Below, piece by piece: positions 6,519 to 10,282 of a DNA stretch of 10,282 bases (positions within the stretch are counted from its first letter, which is position 1; each line of letters opens with the position of its first letter). The stretch lies in assembly GCA_963205155.1 (NCBI GenBank), contig CAUJJY010000169.1, forward strand, positions 1 to 10,282, read 5' to 3'. The notes below the pieces were generated by a model. It ran no database searches, was not told the origin of the DNA, and was given only the letters and a program-made list of their open reading frames with translations. Source of the stretch: Candidatus Zixiibacteriota bacterium (GTDB lineage: Bacteria > Zixibacteria > MSB-5A5 > CAIYYT01). A program made the position numbers and the translations under genes.

Positions 6519-8133
6519 TGATAGCCTCGCGGTTTTCACCCGACAACATGGTCGTGATGAGAGTTTCGATTTTCTGCAATTGTCTGCGATTATCGTAGCG
6601 TTCAGAAATGAACTTACGGCATTCCTGTTGCAGGGCTGGTCGGTTGCTGACCTCCAGTTCCGCTAAGAGCCGTACGCAGTCGGTCGGTGTCGTGAAGACA
6701 TAACGCTTGGGATATAATTGATCTGCACCGAGCCAGTCATGGATCAGCGGCAACACTCCCGAGGCCATCCCTTCGGCGATCGAGTAATGGAACGACTCAA
6801 AAAGCGACGTCGACATGACGAAGTCCTTGTCCCGCAGATAAGCCGGCACATCCTTCACCCAGCCGTCGAATGACACCGGGATGTTCAGGCGTGGCAGCAA
6901 GTGGGCGAAGTACACTTGGATGCGTGCGTCCTGATGTTCTCCGGCCAGATGAAAAGTGTAACCGGGATCGTAATCGTGAATCGCTTTGAAGCAGTACAAT
7001 AGCAGAGCCGGATTCTTCTTATAGTTGATGTAGCCGATTGAGCAGATTCGCTTCCCAGGAACCTTGGTCTTTGGTATTGTAAATCGATCGAGGTCAACGC
7101 CGTTGTGGATGACTGTTATTGGACACGGTACTTGGAAATTGTAGCTCAACAGTTCTTTTACCGCGTCGCTCACCAGTACCAGGTGGTCAATCTTGCTCCA
7201 GTCCACTTGCCGTGGCATATCCGAGAACACCTCGTAGCTGTGCAATCGACAGATCATTTTGCACTTCTTGGGCAACTTCGAAGCCGCAATCACCAACTGA
7301 TCACACCACTCAAACCAGGCAAGGTCACACCATTCGAGCAGCGACTTCACTTCGGCTTCAGAGCCCTTCTCGAAGACGCGCAAATCGTGCTGGGATTTGA
7401 GATTGTCGATCACCGGATCAATGAATGTGCGGTAAGAGGCAAACACCGCGATCTTGGCGCGCGCGGTCTGCGGCGCAATAACAATTTTCGATGTCGCGTC
7501 GTTACTCTGTGCACTGCCGGTACCGCCATTACGCTTCTCCCACTCCTGCAACACAGCATCGGCGCCCCAGCGTTCGAGATATTGTGCCCGCACCGACTGG
7601 AAGTCTGCGAGCTTTTCATGCCGTTTGCAGAAGTCGAGGAAATTGGTGAACAGCTTCTTGCTGGCTGATTTTAGTTTTGCACCGCGCTGAAACGTGTTCA
7701 ACGCTCCCGTCAAGTTGCCGCTCTCTTCTTCAAGAATCGCCAGGTCGTTGTAAGCTGCCGGCTCCATCGGCGCAAGCATAATCAGCTTGTGCAAGCATTC
7801 GGCCGCAGCTTCGAATTTCCCTAGTGCCGTTCGCACCAAGGCTAGATTGTGCAGAATGTCGGCATTGTTTGGTACGAAACGAAGCGCCCTTGAGAAGTAT
7901 TCCTCCGCTCTCGCCGGTTCTCCGGCTTGAAGCCATGTCATCGCGGTGGAGTTGAGTAAGTCGATTGATCGGGGCTGCAGCAAGCACGCCTTGTCCAGAA
8001 TGGTGGCGGCTCCGCGGAAGTCTTTCTTTTCTATCTTGGTGGAAGCTTCTTCGACGAGTGCAGCGGCTTTGTCAGCTGCAGTCGCAACCTGTTCGGTTGA
8101 TTCCTGCGGACCGGCGTCCTTGGGGTTGACCAT
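6511..8133 (-). CDS. TPR-containing GT4-type (GT-B) glycosyltransferase, possible flagellin glycosyltransferase
   Basis: A cytoplasmic protein of 540 residues with two parts. Residues about 30-155 are helical TPR repeats of the usual pattern (A-x-x-Y/L-x-x-A...P-x-x). Residues about 225-525 are a GT-B fold glycosyltransferase related to GT4 (Glycos_transf_1). The second half shows the NGVDLDRF motif (344-351), SIGYINYKKNP (365-375) with the donor-phosphate lysine region, and an intact EX7E motif (E446...E454 in ESFHYSIAE) followed by GMASG. No signal peptide or membrane segment is seen. The AGGAG 5 nt upstream supports ATG 8133. TPR plus GT is the arrangement of FlmG, where the TPR part recruits flagellin; with fliW and flgL next door, protein O-glycosylation of flagellin is a reasonable inference. 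The donor sugar is unknown. The stop overlaps the next gene by 8 nt. Confidence 0.85.
   Translation of the reverse strand: MVNPKDAGPQESTEQVATAADKAAALVEEASTKIEKKDFRGAATILDKACLLQPRSIDLLNSTAMTWLQAGEPARAEEYFSRALRFVPNNADILHNLALVRTALGKFEAAAECLHKLIMLAPMEPAAYNDLAILEEESGNLTGALNTFQRGAKLKSASKKLFTNFLDFCKRHEKLADFQSVRAQYLERWGADAVLQEWEKRNGGTGSAQSNDATSKIVIAPQTARAKIAVFASYRTFIDPVIDNLKSQHDLRVFEKGSEAEVKSLLEWCDLAWFEWCDQLVIAASKLPKKCKMICRLHSYEVFSDMPRQVDWSKIDHLVLVSDAVKELLSYNFQVPCPITVIHNGVDLDRFTIPKTKVPGKRICSIGYINYKKNPALLLYCFKAIHDYDPGYTFHLAGEHQDARIQVYFAHLLPRLNIPVSFDGWVKDVPAYLRDKDFVMSTSLFESFHYSIAEGMASGVLPLIHDWLGADQLYPKRYVFTTPTDCVRLLAELEVSNRPALQQECRKFISERYDNRRQLQKIETLITTMLSGENREAING
6525..6528 (-). promoter_or_regulatory. 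Ribosome binding site deciding the start of the TPR-GT2 gene
   Basis: GAGG on the minus strand ends 6 nt before ATG at 6518, while GTG at 6539 has no purine-rich site at proper spacing. The site lies inside the end of the preceding gene, so the start overlaps that gene's stop (ATGGCTAA), typical of translational coupling. Confidence 0.6.
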
Positions 8134-8198
8134 GGCATCTCCTATTTGCTTTGCAACTACGACTCACTGTCGCTCCCATATTCCAATCGGGAATTCTA
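8134..8198 (-). other. 65-nt spacer between fliW and the glycan block
   Basis: This is one of two gaps longer than about 50 nt in the window. It carries AGGAG (8139-8143), 5 nt before the ATG of the next gene. A 5-bp inverted repeat (ATTCC / GGAAT, 8180-8194, loop of 5) lies just after the fliW stop, but it is short and has no T-run, so it is not a convincing terminator. I see no clear sigma-70, sigma-28 or sigma-54 promoter and no room for csrA. Confidence 0.5.
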
Positions 8199-8678
8199 TT
8201 ACGAAATCTGAACTGTCGTTATCTTCTGCGTATCGACGCTGCGCCTGCGCTCCATCTGCTTCACCACCGAATGCGCCACCGAGTACTGGCTGTCTGTCAG
8301 AACAAGTTGCTTCACACGGTTATTGCGCTTATTGACCAGGATTGGTCCCTGCAGGTTGGCCGTCATGTCTTCCAACCGCTCGGGAATGGTGACAACGACA
8401 AAGATTTCCACATCGTGCGGATCAGCTACCTCGATGTCAGCCACTTCTTTCGCATGAACGGCAACACGGTAGTCGGGGAAAAACACAACCGGGCTGACGA
8501 CAACGAAAGCCAGGTCAGGTGCATCAATGCACTGCAGCCAACGAAATGGCAGGCACTCCGCGCTCTCCATTAGAACGAAATGCTCCAGCCCTTCAAATCC
8601 CAGCAGTCCCTTCGGAATCTGCAGGATATCCGCTTCGTTGACTTCTATTGTTCCAAATTGACGGGTTTGAACTTCCAT
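8199..8678 (-). CDS. fliW: Flagellar assembly factor FliW
   Basis: FliW is a cytoplasmic protein that binds flagellin near its C-terminus and antagonises the translational repressor CsrA, linking flagellin synthesis to assembly (known for Bacillus and Campylobacter). The 159 residues match the usual length of about 150. Family marks are visible: the N-terminal F-G-x-I-E/x-V strand, IPKGLLGFEGLEHFVL, FRWLQCIDAPDLAFVVV, the P...PDY segment, and TANLQGPILVN followed by a Q-x-V-L turn. The frame is open for 24 codons upstream, inside flgL, but ATG at 8678 is chosen because it has GAGGGG just upstream and is where FliW homology begins. It is followed by tandem stops (TAA TAG). The usual partner csrA is not the next gene, so either csrA lies elsewhere or this FliW acts by another route. 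Confidence 0.94.
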   Translation of the reverse strand: MEVQTRQFGTIEVNEADILQIPKGLLGFEGLEHFVLMESAECLPFRWLQCIDAPDLAFVVVSPVVFFPDYRVAVHAKEVADIEVADPHDVEIFVVVTIPERLEDMTANLQGPILVNKRNNRVKQLVLTDSQYSVAHSVVKQMERRRSVDTQKITTVQIS

Positions 8679-8681
8679 TAT

Positions 8682-8687
8682 CCCCTC
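8682..8687 (-). promoter_or_regulatory. Ribosome binding site of fliW (decides the start)
   Basis: GAGGGG on the minus strand lies directly after the flgL stop codon (TAA, 8689-8691) and 3 nt before ATG at 8678. This favours that ATG over the in-frame ATG at 8750, which lies inside flgL. Confidence 0.75.
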
Positions 8688-8688
8688 G

Positions 8689-10282
8689 TTATCTGATAAA
8701 ATCCAAAAGCGATGGTTGGAGAATCTTGGCGGCGGAATTGAGTGCCGCATTATAGGCGTTTTCTTGCATTGCTAAATCCGTAATCAACTTCGTCAGATCG
8801 GCATCTTCGACATCGGACAGAAGTTTTGTATAGTAAACCTCGTATTCCTGCAGACGATTGAGTGTCGTCTCCATCGAGATACCCTTGGCGCCGGTCGCAG
8901 CGCGTTCATTCAGGACCATCGTCAGGGAATCGCTAAGCGTCCCCACCATCTGCTGGATCGTCTCGCCATCGTCTTCGCGAAGTGCCTTTGTCAACAGCAT
9001 CATCGAACCCATCACATCGGCTGCACCGGATATTCCCAGGGCCGACGCCGTGCGATTTTCGTCGCCGTTCGTGACCATCAATGTTCGCGTCGGATCATCA
9101 TTCGCAATCTGGATTCCGGTACCGGCGCTATTAATCGACGCGGTTAAGGCGAAGCCGGAATTGTTGATTCGATCCATTAGATCTTGCACTGTCACAATTG
9201 ACGTGTCCGCCAGATCAATCTCGTATGACGAGTCGCCGTGAGCGATGCGAATGACTCCTGGCGCGAAGCCATTGTTGTTATTGAATTGCGAAAGCAAATC
9301 ACCCGCTGTCAACTGGGGCTGAAGTGATTGACCCACTTGCGTGTAATTGAAGAGCCCGACCAAGCCAAGGTCGACGGCAGTCGTCTCGCCAGGCGCCGTT
9401 TCCGCCACGCTAAAAGCCGGTCGCGGGTTGAGTGCGGTTCCGTTAAGAACGGGATTTATCTGCCCGAGAATTCCCAGATTCGAGGCTGTGTTTTCAAGTG
9501 CTGCAAATTCTTCGACGCGCAAATCAAGCGGCGTTCCGTTCGTGTCGGTAATACTGATTCCGTTACCCGAGCCGTTTATCGCCGCAGTCACATTTGCCAC
9601 GCCGGCCGAAGCCAGCTGCGTGTTGATGGCACTAATCACGTCGCCTACGGTTACTGCGGAAGAGATGTCGATTGCGACACTGGTCGTTCCGGCGCCGTTT
9701 CGAATCGTAAATTTACCCGGGGATGAGTCAATGCCCAATCCGGCATTGAGATTGGCCAACGGTGTCGAGTTGGTAATAGTCGGATCGTCGACTGCGACCA
9801 GGCGGAGGTTGTTTCCCTCAAGACCAATTGACGCAGTCAGATTCGTAATGCCGCCGGCTGTCAATTGTGCATTGATGGCGCTGATTGCCCCTTGAATGTC
9901 CGTCGCCGCGGAAATGTCCACGTTAACCGTGATATTCTTGTTCTGGTCCGTGATCGCAAACGTGCCGGGAGCTAGATCGACTCCCTGATTAAGATGAAGG
10001 CTGGCAAGTGTCGTCGCCGCGGTCACGCCCAATTTAACGTCAGCGCTGGCTCCGATTGCCTGGAACGGCTTGGTCAGCAGGTTCGATCCGATTGTATTGA
10101 TTTGCACTTTCGATCGGGTATCAACTGTGTATTCCATGATGCCGCTGTCGCCTCGATAGACGACGCCATTGGAGTTCGTTTCGAACGGCTGTGTGCGCGT
10201 GCGATATCCCGAGAACAGATAATTGTTCTGCAATTGCGAATTGCCTGCGCCGATGATTTGATCGAACAACGATTGCACTTCA
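8689..10282 (-). CDS. flgL: Flagellar hook-associated protein 3 FlgL, 5' end beyond the window, enlarged by internal repeats
   Basis: FlgL (HAP3) is exported through the flagellar type III apparatus and forms the junction between hook and filament. Only the last 530 codons are present; the frame is still open at the right edge, so the start and the N-terminal helix (about 80-100 residues in this family) are missing. The visible part opens with the typical junction after the N-terminal helix (YLFSGYRT, then PF, then YRGDSG). It ends with the flagellin-like C-terminal helix (DVEDADLTKLITDLAMQ ... QPSLLDFIR, then TAA). Between them lies about 350 residues of Gly/Ala/Thr/Asn-rich beta sequence with three flagellin-IN-like repeats. 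Classical FlgL proteins are about 300 residues, so this one is roughly twice as long. The C-terminal helix and the fliW neighbour separate it from flagellin itself or FliD; a hook-junction/flagellin hybrid is the main alternative. The stop lies 10 nt before fliW, suggesting co-transcription. Confidence 0.92.
   Translation of the reverse strand, partial: EVQSLFDQIIGAGNSQLQNNYLFSGYRTRTQPFETNSNGVVYRGDSGIMEYTVDTRSKVQINTIGSNLLTKPFQAIGASADVKLGVTAATTLASLHLNQGVDLAPGTFAITDQNKNITVNVDISAATDIQGAISAINAQLTAGGITNLTASIGLEGNNLRLVAVDDPTITNSTPLANLNAGLGIDSSPGKFTIRNGAGTTSVAIDISSAVTVGDVISAINTQLASAGVANVTAAINGSGNGISITDTNGTPLDLRVEEFAALENTASNLGILGQINPVLNGTALNPRPAFSVAETAPGETTAVDLGLVGLFNYTQVGQSLQPQLTAGDLLSQFNNNNGFAPGVIRIAHGDSSYEIDLADTSIVTVQDLMDRINNSGFALTASINSAGTGIQIANDDPTRTLMVTNGDENRTASALGISGAADVMGSMMLLTKALREDDGETIQQMVGTLSDSLTMVLNERAATGAKGISMETTLNRLQEYEVYYTKLLSDVEDADLTKLITDLAMQENAYNAALNSAAKILQPSLLDFIR
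9025..10014 (-). repeat. Three flagellin-IN-like protein repeats inside flgL
   Basis: Three diverged units of about 80-100 residues can be aligned by eye at about 9766-10014, 9463-9765 and 9025-9315. Each has a short L/A-rich lead (TTLASLHLNQG; TPLANLNAGLG; TAGDLLSQFNNNNG), then PG-x-F/I-x-I, a V-D/E-I/L-D/S strand, and a helix (IQGAISAINAQL; VGDVISAINTQL; VQDLMDRINN). Each continues with an A-S/A-I-N/G strand and closes, in units 2 and 3, with an LGI motif. A linker of about 50 residues separates units 2 and 3. The repeats are recognisable only in the protein; the DNA copies are clearly diverged, so the duplications are old. In flagellin-family proteins such units form surface-exposed outer domains. 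Confidence 0.75.

Noticed and set aside
6519..6539. GTG start at 6539 for the TPR-GT2 gene
   Set aside because: It lacks a ribosome binding site, whereas ATG 6518 has GAGG at 6-nt spacing and gives a typical short overlap.
7105..7668. Plus-strand ORF of 187 codons
   Set aside because: It is antisense to the GT domain of the TPR-GT4 gene, resembles no family I recognise and has no visible ribosome binding site; a shadow of the real coding frame.
8180..8194. Inverted repeat ATTCC-N5-GGAAT after fliW, considered as a terminator
   Set aside because: The stem is only 5 bp, is A/T-rich and is not followed by a T-run in the direction of transcription.
8679..8750. Upstream ATG at 8750 for fliW
   Set aside because: The extra 24 residues overlap the end of flgL, do not look like FliW, and the good Shine-Dalgarno belongs to ATG 8678.
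9347..9895. Plus-strand ORF of 182 codons
   Set aside because: It is antisense to the repeat region of flgL, and its Ala/Val/Pro-rich composition reflects the codon bias of the opposite strand.
9025..10014. DNA-level tandem repeat or phase-variable tract in flgL
   Set aside because: The repeated units are visible only as protein; their bases are strongly diverged and no homopolymer or short tandem tract was seen.

Overview
The window is a single leftward (minus-strand) gene train from a flagellated bacterium. Read in the direction of transcription it runs flgL (5' end outside the window), fliW, a TPR-glycosyltransferase of the GT4/GT-B type, a very long TPR protein with a GT2 glycosyltransferase in its middle, a FemAB/GNAT-like acyltransferase, a sugar-nucleotide SDR enzyme, a radical SAM/SPASM protein, and a second GT4-like protein cut by the left edge. 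No rRNA, tRNA, CRISPR array, insertion sequence or phage gene is visible. Base composition looks close to 50% G+C throughout, with no obvious change between genes. The long FlgL with flagellin-IN-type repeats, the fliW gene and the many TPR proteins suggest a little-studied, probably Gram-negative, free-living lineage. I cannot name a phylum from this sequence.

Layout. Right end (8689-10282): the C-terminal 530 codons of FlgL, the hook-filament junction protein, enlarged by internal repeats. 8199-8678: FliW, the flagellin-binding assembly factor, starting 10 nt after the flgL stop. After a 65-nt spacer comes the glycan block (1-8133). Its genes overlap or nearly touch: 8-nt overlaps at 6511-6518 and 1767-1774, a 4-nt ATGA overlap at 3873-3876, and a 1-nt gap at 736. 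The only larger gap in the block (2787-2841) is almost filled by a possible 15-codon ORF whose stop overlaps the next start codon. The block therefore looks like one translationally coupled operon.

How the genes may work together (inference). fliW is often followed by csrA, but here that position holds glycan genes. Two TPR-glycosyltransferases directly behind flgL-fliW resemble the architecture of FlmG-type flagellin glycosyltransferases, in which a TPR domain binds flagellin and a GT domain transfers sugar. The SDR enzyme could supply an unusual nucleotide sugar, and the radical SAM and FemAB-like proteins could modify it or the finished glycan. The truncated last gene is a divergent paralogue of the first glycosyltransferase that seems to have lost its catalytic motifs. 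The best reading is a flagellin or filament-surface glycosylation cassette with an unusual radical SAM/FemAB component. The substrate and the sugar cannot be read from sequence.
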